Translations under genes and position numbers: made by a program
Part shown: in pieces, positions 1 to 6,312 of the stretch
How the letters are laid out: every line of letters starts with the position of its first letter
How positions within the stretch are numbered: the first letter of the stretch is position 1
DNA from: an uncultured Christensenellaceae bacterium
GTDB lineage: Bacteria > Bacillota > Clostridia > Christensenellales > Borkfalkiaceae
Assembly: GCA_910588645.1 (NCBI GenBank)
Contig: CAJUOY010000016.1
Coordinates: 1 to 39,110, forward strand
Length of the DNA: 39,110 bases
Reading direction: 5' to 3'
The notes under the pieces: model-generated
What the model was told of the DNA's origin: nothing
What the model saw: only the letters and a program-made list of their open reading frames with translations
Databases searched by the model: none

Positions 1-45
1 TGGCTGGGGCGAAGTGATTCGAACACCCGAATGACGGAGTCAGAG
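1..45. repeat. attL: displaced 3' half of tRNA-Gln
   Basis: The 45 bases are identical to 7469-7513. They correspond on the minus strand to tRNA-Gln from the anticodon loop through the encoded CCA. Identity ends inside the anticodon loop, the usual crossover place for tyrosine integrases that target tRNA genes. Because the 5' half of the tRNA lies at the right junction, this left copy should be the original chromosomal 3' end, displaced by integration. Confidence 0.85.
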
Positions 46-117
46 GCTTTGAAAAAGCCTTAAATCGTCAATTTTTACCCATTTTTTAGCGGTTTTAGAG
101 CAAATTTTATATATTGT

Positions 118-153
118 CCCCCGTAAGTCCCCAAACTTCGGGGGCATTTTTTT
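118..153 (+). terminator. Rho-independent terminator near the left end of the element
   Basis: Stem CCCCCG-t-AAGT pairs with ACTT-CGGGGG (118-128 with 135-144), with loop CCCCAA. It is followed by CATTTTTTT. It would stop rightward transcription entering from the left junction. Confidence 0.6.
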
Positions 154-310
154 ACCGCTTCCCAGCCTCGCAGAGCGAACGAACTTTTAATAAAAGTGTA
201 GTGAGCTACACTTAACAGCAACCGCCGCGCCGTTGCCGAAGTGTTGCAAATAGCCAAAATTTATAGCAGGTAAAGGAAATAGCCACAAACGGGCAATTTC
301 GAGCTTACAA

Positions 311-759
311 GCGGGAAACCCGCTTCATTCCGCATATGCGGAAAATTTTCCAAACGTTTGGAAAAAGCGGGCAAGCCGGGTTACTGTATAACCTTACCTT
401 ATCAGCTCCAAGCCGCGTAAGCGGCTTTTCTCAAACGTTCCCGCCCGTGCGTTCAACGTCATCGAACACCGCGCGCACCACTGGGCGCACGGGCGCACCT
501 TGCCTTAAACTGCGGTTAAGAGTGTAGAAAGTTTAGAACGTTGCACGATAGAACGCAAGCGGCAAGAACTTTGCAAGAGCTGTTTTTAATTCTCGCCTTA
601 TCGCGCCCGTTGGGCGCACTGCTCCCCCTAAACGGAAAGAGCGTTGCTCCCGAAGTTTTCGCCGTAATAGCTTGCGCTATTGCTACACCCTACGCCCCGT
701 AGCGGCTAAACTTCCGTAGGCTTCCAGCCGTCTATTATTTAACCACGTTGACAACGTGG
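311..759. other. Palindrome-rich gene-free region; candidate origin
   Basis: Seven compact inverted repeats lie in about 450 bases. They are GCGGG-aaa-CCCGC (311-323), a 16-bp perfect palindrome centred on CATATG (328-343), a 20-bp perfect palindrome TTTTCCAAACGTTTGGAAAA (346-365), AGCCGC-gtaa-GCGGCT (411-426), GCGCCC-gtt-GGGCGC (603-617), AATAGC-ttgc-GCTATT (666-681) and CCACGTTG-a-CAACGTGG (743-759). No open frame here has a convincing ribosome binding site. Clustered hairpins in the only large non-coding part of a small element suggest a replication, conversion or packaging site. That is inference, since no Rep protein or defined nick site was found. The remaining bases of 60-880 show nothing else I can name. 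Confidence 0.45.
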
Positions 760-881
760 ACGGAGCGTAATTTTAAATGCGGCGGCTTATACTCCGAAAA
801 CCTGACCTGCTTATAAAGCGCTTAAAGGGCGGCGCGCTGATATGTAGTTGTTTTATTTAATAAACGCTTGATGAGGGCGCT

Positions 882-1073
882 TTATCTGGCTTGATAAGAT
901 TTAGCCCCACCGCGCCCGGTGTGCTTATGATTAGGCGCACAGCGCGGGCAGTAAAATTTTTTTCTATCGTGGGAAATTACCCAGCCCGCCGCGCGTGCTT
1001 CTTTATCGTCTGCAAATTCGCCAGCGCGTTTGCGGCAGTCGTCGCATTCATAAACTTTAAATTTTAGCTTCAT
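882..1073 (-). CDS. Small zinc-ribbon protein
   Basis: 63 residues. Two CxxC pairs (CDDC near residue 10-15 and CPRC near residue 42-45) are spaced as in a zinc ribbon, and the tail is basic. The ATG is preceded by AGGGGGCAAA, the same type of site used by the 85-residue gene upstream, which supports translation. It is the last gene of the leftward arm, about 230 bases after the 182-residue gene. The gap 1074-1300 holds only a small hairpin (AAGGGC-ttc-GCCCTT near 1132-1146) and no supported gene. Function unknown; small nucleic-acid-binding zinc proteins are common in phages and plasmids. Confidence 0.65.
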   Translation of the reverse strand: MKLKFKVYECDDCRKRAGEFADDKEARAAGWVISHDRKKFYCPRCAPNHKHTGRGGAKSYQAR

Positions 1074-1300
1074 TTTGCCCCCTTGTGATTTAATAAGCGC
1101 TTTTTTTTGCTCTCATTTTTTTTAATGCGGAAGGGCTTCGCCCTTACCCCATATTATTTGAACAGTTTCCCAGCCTTTGCGCCGTTCAAACGGAAGAGCG
1201 GCACGGGCGGCGAAAATCGGCGAAGTGTCGCACGATTTTACGCGCGCCCGTTTGCCTTTCCTTGCGTTTCCGCATTGCCCGGCACAAAGGCTATTTGCTA

Positions 1301-1849
1301 TTAGGGTGCGCCCGTTCCCGCGCCCGGCTTTTCCGTTTCTTCCGGCGTTGCTTCGTTATCTTGCGTTGCCGGTTGGCTCTCTTCGGCGGGCGTTTCAGCT
1401 GCGCCCGGTGTTTCCTCGTTTGTCGGCTCGTTCGGCTCTTCCGGTGTTTCGTCTGCTTCCTCGTTGCCCTCGTCAAGCGTTTCCGCGTTCTCTTTTTCGA
1501 TAGCTTCCACAAGCCGCGCAAGCGCCTTTTCGCGCTCGTTAAAATAGCGTGCTATTTCGGTTTGTATCTCTCTATCAATTACTTGCGCCGCGTAATTCTC
1601 TTTGCGCCAGAATAAGAAGCGCCAGCGGTAGGGAATAAGCGTTCCTCGCCGTTGTCTTACGGTATAAAGCTCTTTTGCTTCCTCAATGCCCGTTTTAAGC
1701 GCTAAAAGCTCGTATTCGGCTTTATACTGCGCTAAAAGGTTATCAGCCATTAAAGCCGCTTGCTTCGGCGTTAATAACTCGCCGTTCTCGTACAACCGCC
1801 CGTAAAGCTCGTAAAACTTTTCGTTCAGCTCGCCTAATTCCTTAATCAT
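1301..1849 (-). CDS. Zot-partner protein of unknown function, acidic low-complexity tail
   Basis: 182 residues. The first 120 or so are helical, with basic and aromatic residues in the middle (PYRWRFLFWRKENY near 73-86). From about residue 125 to the end the sequence is almost only E, P, T, A, N, G and Q and must be disordered. The start overlaps the stop of the Zot-like gene by four bases (ATGA), and GGAG lies 8 bases before the ATG, so the two are probably translationally coupled. No signal peptide or membrane segment is visible, so it is not an obvious coat or adsorption protein. A scaffold or ATPase partner role is possible from position only. Confidence 0.7.
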   Translation of the reverse strand: MIKELGELNEKFYELYGRLYENGELLTPKQAALMADNLLAQYKAEYELLALKTGIEEAKELYTVRQRRGTLIPYRWRFLFWRKENYAAQVIDREIQTEIARYFNEREKALARLVEAIEKENAETLDEGNEEADETPEEPNEPTNEETPGAAETPAEESQPATQDNEATPEETEKPGAGTGAP

Positions 1850-2691
1850 TGCTTTTGCTCCTTGTCCGTTTTGGTTTTCTGCGTTTTCGGTTGCGTGCGG
1901 TATTCCGTAGGCTCTGACATTCTGTAAAACGCTTCATTGTCAGATGATATATTTTTTTGCTCTGCACGGCTCACAAAGGGAAGATAATTAAACGCTTTGC
2001 CCTCGTCCGGTAAAAACTCTTCAAAATAGCTGTAACTATTGAAACAGCGGAATATATTCCCCTCGTTGGTGTAAGCGGTTTTGCGGTATGTTTCCGCGCC
2101 GCTTTCAAGATATTGTTCAACCTCGCGCCAGCTCCCGAACTCACGGCATATAAACGTTGTGCGAAGTATGCGCCCGGCGTAGTCCGTTTCGTGCTTCATT
2201 TCCTGCACTTCAATAAACCGCTTGCAAATCTCTTTTATATTCAAGTCTATGAGGTTTGCGCGCTGAACGTCTAAATAAACGTCAATACCGTAGTGACGGT
2301 GCATTTCATAAAAACGGCTTACCCAGTCCGGGAGCGTTTGGCTCTTGCGGCTGTTGTAATAGCGTTGCGCTTCGCTTAAAAATACTTTACTGCCGGGCGG
2401 TATGTATTGCGTGGGCATTCTGTCGTTCGGTAGCCCCAAATAATAACCGTTGATAAAATACGGCTCGAAGCTCTTTTCGTAACCTGTCTTGAACTTTACC
2501 GCATAATTTGCAAAAATCGGCGGTTTGTCCGGCAATATCAACGGTATAGAGCGCGTGGCGTTCTGCGCCTCTATCCGGGCGCGGGCGTAGTGTAATAATG
2601 CCCGCCCTTGCGTGCGGTAAGTTTGCTTTAAAAAGTATGTATTTAATGACGATTTACCCGCGCCCGGCGCTCCGAAAATTATCGTTATCAA
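1846..2691 (-). CDS. Zot / filamentous phage pI-like ATPase
   Basis: 281 residues with a TTG start; GTGAGGG lies just upstream. The Walker A motif GAPGAGKS is at residues 7-14. A Walker B-like strand VFLSEAQRYY is near 103-112. It is followed by the Zot signature region with HRHYGIDVYLDVQR at 131-144, where an HRH triad precedes a strand and a Gln-Arg sensor. In the Zot/pI family this ATPase drives assembly and export of filamentous phage through the inner membrane. Unlike classical pI there is no transmembrane segment near residue 250; the C-terminus is hydrophilic and Lys/Gln/Thr-rich. It may therefore be a soluble variant or act through a partner. Family call is firm, role is inferred. Confidence 0.82.
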   Translation of the reverse strand: MITIIFGAPGAGKSSLNTYFLKQTYRTQGRALLHYARARIEAQNATRSIPLILPDKPPIFANYAVKFKTGYEKSFEPYFINGYYLGLPNDRMPTQYIPPGSKVFLSEAQRYYNSRKSQTLPDWVSRFYEMHRHYGIDVYLDVQRANLIDLNIKEICKRFIEVQEMKHETDYAGRILRTTFICREFGSWREVEQYLESGAETYRKTAYTNEGNIFRCFNSYSYFEEFLPDEGKAFNYLPFVSRAEQKNISSDNEAFYRMSEPTEYRTQPKTQKTKTDKEQKQ

Positions 2692-2714
2692 TGCTAACCC
2701 TCACAACGGGAAAC

Positions 2715-2740
2715 GCGCAAACGCTTTCCCGCGTTTGCGC
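2715..2740. repeat. 10-bp inverted repeat before the Zot-like gene
   Basis: GCGCAAACGC (2715-2724) and GCGTTTGCGC (2731-2740) form a perfect 10-bp stem with a 6-base loop, in the gap between the 85-residue gene and the Zot-like gene. GGGAAA (2708-2713) can also pair with the loop TTTCCC, giving an alternative fold. No U-run follows on the minus strand, so it is more likely an RNA-stability or processing element, or a binding site, than a terminator. Confidence 0.6.
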
Positions 2741-2746
2741 TCCCTA

Positions 2747-3004
2747 TTAAATTGCGGTAGGTGTTCCCCCGTCCGCAACGTGTGCCGCTTTTATAAACTC
2801 TTCTTTTAAATCTGTTATACCGCTTGAAGAGGTTGCGAAAATGTCATAGCCCCAGCGCTTAAAAGTTGCGCTGTATATTGTGCCGTTCGGCGTGCGGTTT
2901 ATTGTGCCGTGTGCGGTGTTGTTTTCAAGTCTAAATATCGAACGAAACCGCGCGGGCAAGCGCTTTGCTTCGTAAGCGCTAAAACGTATGAAGCAATTAA
3001 TCAT
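2747..3004 (-). CDS. Small hypothetical element protein
   Basis: 85 residues. The start has AGGGGG 6 bases upstream (AGGGGGCAACAATG) and overlaps the 3' end of the preceding gene by 8 bases, as expected for a coupled operon gene. The sequence looks like a small beta-rich domain (HGTINRTPNGTIYSATFKRW in the middle), with a helical end (SSGITDLKEEFIKAAHVA). I do not recognise the family. No signal peptide or transmembrane helix, so it is not an obvious major coat protein. Its place directly before the Zot-like gene is where filamentous phages keep structural or replication genes, but nothing in the sequence confirms such a role. Confidence 0.6.
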   Translation of the reverse strand: MINCFIRFSAYEAKRLPARFRSIFRLENNTAHGTINRTPNGTIYSATFKRWGYDIFATSSSGITDLKEEFIKAAHVADGGTPTAI

Positions 3005-3557
3005 TGTTGCCCCCTTGCGCCGCTCTCTTTTTCGCTAAATAGCGGGCGTTATATTTGCGTTTGGCTTCAAGCTGTTTTAAATATTTTTCGCGCTCTTCCG
3101 GTGTCATTGTCGCAAGTTTCGCGTTTAATTTCTCTTCGCGTAAACTGCCGCCGCGCCGCTTTCTCATATATTCGCGCTTATATTTTTTCTGCGCTTCCTT
3201 GCGCTCGTCGGGCGTTTGTTCAACGGCGGGCGACGTTGCGGCGTTAGATTCCGTTTTACTCTTTACGGCGGTTTTTTGCCTATAAATGCCCCGCGCGTTC
3301 TCGCGGTTTCGTACTAACTTTAACTCTGCGCGCAAGCCGTTTATTTCGTCTTGCAAGCGTTTGTTTTCTTTCTGCAACGCTTCGTTACGGGCGAACTCGT
3401 TGTTTATATCTATTGACAGCCCCCAGCAAAGCCCGGCAATGTGCTTTAAACGTTGCCGAAGCTGTTCAAGCGTTAAGGGCGCGCGGTGGGTGTCGTTCGT
3501 GATTTCGTCATAAACTACGGCACGTTCGCGGAGTGCCGCTCTCTCGTTATTACTCAT
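2997..3557 (-). CDS. Coiled-coil basic protein of unknown function
   Basis: 186 residues from MSNNERAALRER. I chose this start because it overlaps the stop of the upstream XRE-domain gene by 8 bases and restores a compact operon; the frame stays open 17 codons further upstream. Residues about 50-90 form a heptad-rich coiled coil (NEALQKENKRLQDEINGL). A variable linker follows, then a very basic helical tail rich in Lys/Arg/Ala. The pattern suggests an oligomeric DNA-binding or nucleoid-type protein of the element. No catalytic motif such as the HUH or two-tyrosine motif of Rep proteins is visible. Confidence 0.6.
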   Translation of the reverse strand: MSNNERAALRERAVVYDEITNDTHRAPLTLEQLRQRLKHIAGLCWGLSIDINNEFARNEALQKENKRLQDEINGLRAELKLVRNRENARGIYRQKTAVKSKTESNAATSPAVEQTPDERKEAQKKYKREYMRKRRGGSLREEKLNAKLATMTPEEREKYLKQLEAKRKYNARYLAKKRAAQGGNND

Positions 3558-4059
3558 CTTCTGTACCTCGTAAAAGATAATCAACGGTAACGCCGTAGAA
3601 GTCCGCAAGGCGTAAAAGCGTTTGCCCGTCCGGCTCGTGCGTTCCTAATTCGTAGCCCGATAACGTTGACTGTTTAATTTTTAAAATAGTGCATACGGTT
3701 TGTTGCGTTAAGCCGTTTTTTATTCGTAACGCCTTTAAATTCTCGCTTAATCGCATAGGCGGGCATATTGCTTGTATAAACTCCGGAACGTAAATTATTT
3801 CTTGCTTTTCGTAGCGGGTTTTTAAAAACTTCAAAAGCCTATGAACTCCCGTTTTTTTGCCGCCCCAGTATTCCGACAAGTACCAAAGCATTTTAAGTTC
3901 AACTATGCCCAAACTGTCCGCAATTTCCTTACACCTTGCATAAGTGGTTTGTAACTGTTCGGGAGTTGTGCTTAATTCGGCGGCGTATTTTTCTAAATCG
4001 TTATCAATGTAAAGTTTTACGCGCTCTAAATCTTCAATAAAATTATTAAATTTCGGCAT
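3550..4059 (-). CDS. XRE-family protein with N-terminal extension
   Basis: 169 residues. The C-terminal 65 residues are a complete XRE/HTH_3 domain (RLSENLKALRIKNGLTQQ ... GYELGTHEPDGQTLLRLADFYGVTVDYLLRG). The N-terminal 100 residues are helical, with a WYLSEYWGGKK stretch, and not a family I know. GGGGG lies upstream, and one base separates this ATG from the stop of the upstream gene. It sits in the leftward operon opposite the separate XRE repressor at 5586, so it may be the Cro-like or late regulator of a two-regulator switch. Its HTH ending (GVTVDYLL) matches that of the repressor (GVTVDYLL), so both may read related operators. This last point is inference. Confidence 0.75.
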   Translation of the reverse strand: MPKFNNFIEDLERVKLYIDNDLEKYAAELSTTPEQLQTTYARCKEIADSLGIVELKMLWYLSEYWGGKKTGVHRLLKFLKTRYEKQEIIYVPEFIQAICPPMRLSENLKALRIKNGLTQQTVCTILKIKQSTLSGYELGTHEPDGQTLLRLADFYGVTVDYLLRGTEDE

Positions 4060-4060
4060 T

Positions 4061-4759
4061 TTAATTACCCCCGTTGCCGCCCGTAAGTCTTTTAAGCTGG
4101 CGGCGTTCAGCTGCGCAAAATTTCTTTATTTCATCTGATTGCGCAAGCGCACAACCACAAATGCCGAAGTAGTCAAAACCCTTGCCGCCGCACTTCTCGC
4201 AAGTATGCTCTTTTAAGTCTGCCGGGTTTATTCCGTGCTTCTTTAAAATTGCTTCGGCGCGGCGCTGTATATCAAATTGTTGTTTTTGCAAGCTCGCCGC
4301 TTCTTCGGTGCGCTCAAACGCAAGCGCAAAGCCTATTTTTTGCCCGAAGCCGCGCGCTTCGGTTGCAAGCGCTTTATATTCCGGAATTGCTTCCGCTTTT
4401 GCGCACGCATTCAAATAAACGTGATAGCGGTTACTATAAAAGCGTTTTACTTCTTCAAGTAAAAGCGGGAGTTCCAAGCGTTCGCCGGTTGCAAGCGTTT
4501 TAACGCCGAAACAGCTTAAAAGGAATTTAACCCGGTTTGCCGACTGCGCATAAGGTAGCGGCACGCCGTCCCGCGCTATGTCGTAATATTCCGTATCGCC
4601 GGAAAATTTACAGCCGATTATTTCAAGCGTGTATTCTTTGGCGGTTTCGCCGTTGCCCTCGCGTAATACGACTTTTAAGCCTTTCGCAAAGTTATAATAT
4701 AACTTCCCGTCCTCGCCCTCGTAGTACGCCATTTTTTGCCCGTGATTTTGATTTTGCAT
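4061..4759 (-). CDS. Element protein with C-terminal zinc cluster
   Basis: 232 residues. I chose the ATG at 4759 because AAGGAG (4769-4774 on the plus strand as CTCCTT) lies 9 bases upstream; a further in-frame ATG 10 codons earlier lies inside the methyltransferase gene and has no such site. The N-terminal part is beta-rich; the middle is helical. Near residue 180-205 is a cysteine cluster CEKCGGKGFDYFGICGCA, like a DnaJ- or DnaC-type zinc knuckle, followed by a basic helix (RRQLKRL). I see no Walker motif and no nuclease motif. The place in an early operon would fit a replication accessory role, but the family is unknown to me. Confidence 0.65.
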   Translation of the reverse strand: MQNQNHGQKMAYYEGEDGKLYYNFAKGLKVVLREGNGETAKEYTLEIIGCKFSGDTEYYDIARDGVPLPYAQSANRVKFLLSCFGVKTLATGERLELPLLLEEVKRFYSNRYHVYLNACAKAEAIPEYKALATEARGFGQKIGFALAFERTEEAASLQKQQFDIQRRAEAILKKHGINPADLKEHTCEKCGGKGFDYFGICGCALAQSDEIKKFCAAERRQLKRLTGGNGGN

Positions 4760-4776
4760 ATATAAAAACTCCTTGT

Positions 4777-5373
4777 TTAAAAATTCCATTGTTGCGCCAT
4801 AGCTTTTGCTATGCCGGGAAAAGTTTTGCTCCGCTTTTCGGGGGAGCGGTTAGCCGCAACCCAGCTCGGCGCAGCTGAACGCCGATTTAAAACCATTACT
4901 GACGGAAACAAAAGCGGCAAGCCTTTTAACCATAAAAGCGTTTGTTTGCTCCATTCGTCCCCGAAGTCGTAGGGCTGTATAACTTGACTATGAGGCGGCA
5001 AGCCGGCTGACTTTATGGGGCGCGGGTTTTCAATGCAAATGCGCTTGCAATAGGGGTAATTATAGAAAAACATAAAGAAGTTTACCGCCTCGCGCTGTTT
5101 TGCGTAGCGCTCTTCGTTTCTCTGCCCGGTGGTCTTGTTAAAAAAGTTACAAGCGCCCGCAACTGAAAGATAAGTGCAAGGCGGGTGCGCTATGATTAAG
5201 TCATAATAGAACGGCTCAACAGTTTTTAAATGCTCGATGACATCGCATTTTAAATGCCATTCCGGAAAGCCGCCCGAACAGTCTTTTAAATCACAGCTAA
5301 ACGCCAGATGACCGCGCTTGCGATATTCAGTTGTTATGCGCTGGCTCTCTTCGCACGCTATAAGTACCCGCAT
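4777..5373 (-). CDS. C5-cytosine-methyltransferase-like protein (phage type)
   Basis: 198 residues. The N-terminus MRVLIACEESQ, the SCDL strand, the loop HPPCTYLS at about residue 62-69 and the strand IENPRPI match the layout of a small family, common in phages, that is annotated as DNA cytosine methyltransferase. The PPC loop corresponds to C5 motif IV and the ENP to motif VI (ENV in classical enzymes). GGGGA lies upstream of the ATG. No restriction endonuclease is nearby, so it is an orphan that would protect or mark element DNA. The replacement of ENV by ENP and the short length leave its real substrate open. Confidence 0.72.
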   Translation of the reverse strand: MRVLIACEESQRITTEYRKRGHLAFSCDLKDCSGGFPEWHLKCDVIEHLKTVEPFYYDLIIAHPPCTYLSVAGACNFFNKTTGQRNEERYAKQREAVNFFMFFYNYPYCKRICIENPRPIKSAGLPPHSQVIQPYDFGDEWSKQTLLWLKGLPLLFPSVMVLNRRSAAPSWVAANRSPEKRSKTFPGIAKAMAQQWNF

Positions 5374-5393
5374 ATAGTCCCCAAAATAAAGAA

Positions 5394-5428
5394 AAGGGCT
5401 TGATACCTCTCACGCATATCAAGCCCTT
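5394..5428 (-). terminator. Attenuator-like terminator in the leader of the leftward operon
   Basis: AAGGGCTTGATA (5394-5405) pairs perfectly with TATCAAGCCCTT (5417-5428), a 12-bp stem with an 11-base loop. On the minus strand it is followed by a T-rich run (TTTCTTTATTTT). It lies about 75 bases after the predicted start of the leftward promoter and just before the methyltransferase start at 5373. It should stop most transcripts before the operon unless it is overcome. A smaller hairpin (AAAC-CGCC with GGCGGTTT, 5434-5458) precedes it. Confidence 0.7.
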
Positions 5429-5487
5429 ATATGTTAAACTCGCCAATTATGGCGGTTTAATTGCTTTTTATTGTGAGAGAGTGTATA

Positions 5488-5501
5488 ATCTCATATGAGA
5501 T
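5488..5501. promoter_or_regulatory. Operator O1 (ATCTCATATGAGAT)
   Basis: A perfect 14-bp palindrome. It lies at about +4 to +17 of the predicted leftward transcript. It is one of three related sites centred 31 and 30 bp apart, about three helical turns. Probably bound by the XRE repressor encoded at 5586. Confidence 0.75.
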
Positions 5502-5510
5502 ATTAACAGA

Positions 5511-5539
5511 AGTATAATATCTCGTTTGAGTTTTGTCAA
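5511..5539 (-). promoter_or_regulatory. Promoter of the leftward operon
   Basis: On the minus strand TTGACA (5534-5539) is followed 17 bases later by TATACT (5511-5516). This is a strong sigma-A type promoter. Operator O2 fills its spacer and O1 lies just downstream of the start, so a bound repressor would block RNA polymerase. Confidence 0.8.
5519..5532. promoter_or_regulatory. Operator O2 (ATCTCGTTTGAGTT)
   Basis: Imperfect copy of O1, lying inside the spacer of the leftward promoter and centred 31 bp from O1. Confidence 0.7.
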
Positions 5540-5548
5540 GACTTTTTT

Positions 5549-5562
5549 ATCACATTTGAGAT
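5549..5562. promoter_or_regulatory. Operator O3 (ATCACATTTGAGAT)
   Basis: Third copy, centred 30 bp from O2. It abuts a TATAAT (5562-5567) that is the best -10 candidate for the repressor gene, though no good -35 accompanies it. Binding here could give autoregulation of the repressor. Confidence 0.68.
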
Positions 5563-5585
5563 ATAATTTTTTACGAGGTTTAATT

Positions 5586-5963
5586 ATGAACATTGCAACA
5601 GCTTTAAAAGATTTAAGATTAGAAGCGAATTTAACGCAAAAAGAATTAGCAAAAAAATTAAATATCGGGCAATCAACCATTGCGCAATATGAAAAAGGCG
5701 AAAGAGAACCGACAGTGCATAATTTGACTTTGTATTGTGATTTTTTCGGCGTTACCGTTGATTATCTTTTAGGGCGGGAAGATGACACGCCCGCCAACGT
5801 CCACACGCCGACAACCAGCGAACACACCGAAGCCGAACGGGAGCTTTTAACGCTATTCCGGGAACTGTCCCCGTACTTGCAAGAATTAACGCTTCAAACC
5901 GTGAGGAGCTGGGCGGGAAAAGCAGGCAAGCCAAGCGAAGTCAACATGCAGAAAAAGGCGTAA
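5586..5963 (+). CDS. XRE-family repressor of the element
   Basis: 125 residues. The ATG at 5586 is chosen because GAGG lies 7 bases upstream; the frame is open 20 codons further but that part covers operator O3. Residues 3-62 form an XRE/HTH_3 domain (LKDLRLEANLTQKELAKKL ... STIAQYEKGEREPTVHNLTLYCDFFGVTVDYLLG). The C-terminal half is short and helical (ELLTLFRELSPYLQELTLQTVRSW) and probably dimerises. There is no LexA-type peptidase, so induction must work another way. It faces the leftward operon across the three operators and is therefore the likely lysogeny-type repressor. Confidence 0.85.
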   Translation: MNIATALKDLRLEANLTQKELAKKLNIGQSTIAQYEKGEREPTVHNLTLYCDFFGVTVDYLLGREDDTPANVHTPTTSEHTEAERELLTLFRELSPYLQELTLQTVRSWAGKAGKPSEVNMQKKA

Positions 5964-5989
5964 AAGCGCAAAATTTGTAAAAACAAAAA

Positions 5990-6029
5990 AACCGACAAGA
6001 CAAGTCAAAAAAACTTGTAATTGTCGGTT
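5990..6029. terminator. Hairpin terminator after the repressor gene
   Basis: Outer stem AACCGACAA (5990-5998) pairs with TTGTCGGTT (6021-6029), and an inner stem ACAAGT/ACTTGT is nested in it. A-rich bases lie before and AT-rich bases after. It separates the repressor from the integrase unit. Confidence 0.55.
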
Positions 6030-6073
6030 ATAAAATTTTCCTTGTAGGCATATAGCCGAAAGGAGATTTTATA

Positions 6074-6232
6074 ATGAAAGATTTACAACACGTTAAGGCA
6101 ATAGCGGAGCAAATGTTTTCGCTATCATCTGAACTGCTTCGGCTCGTCGATATGGACGAAACGGAGCGCCGCTTATTTTTGGAGGAAGTAAAAAAAATGC
6201 GGCCGGAAAGGTGCTATATTTTCCCGGCGTGA
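6074..6232 (+). CDS. 52-residue protein upstream of integrase
   Basis: A short frame with a good site (AAAGGAGATTTTATA before the ATG). The protein is helical and charged (MKDLQHVKAIAEQMFSL ... ETERRLFLEEVKKMRPERC). It lies about 80 bases before the integrase start, in the same direction. Short genes at this place in integrative elements often encode a recombination directionality factor, but no winged-helix or MerR-type motif can be seen, so that is only a positional guess. Confidence 0.6.
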   Translation: MKDLQHVKAIAEQMFSLSSELLRLVDMDETERRLFLEEVKKMRPERCYIFPA

Positions 6233-6312
6233 AAAAGGAGGACGAACGGCAACAAAACAATACATTTGCTCTAAAATCGACTTTTTATTTTACTAAAAAG
6301 GAGATTTCACGA

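Noticed and set aside
75..257. Leftward frame of 60 codons next to the left attachment site
   Set aside because: TTG start without ribosome binding site, overlaps the terminator hairpin at 118-153, and composition is not protein-like.
336..527. Rightward frame of 63 codons in the palindrome region, possible coat gene
   Set aside because: No ribosome binding site, no signal peptide or clear transmembrane helix; its start lies inside a perfect palindrome.
885..905. CTTGATAA, resembling a rolling-circle nick site
   Set aside because: It lies in the coding end of the small zinc-ribbon gene, without a hairpin or a Rep protein; most likely chance.
1107..1615. Several overlapping rightward frames rich in Arg/Phe/Cys
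   Set aside because: They are antisense shadows of the 182-residue gene's low-complexity tail.
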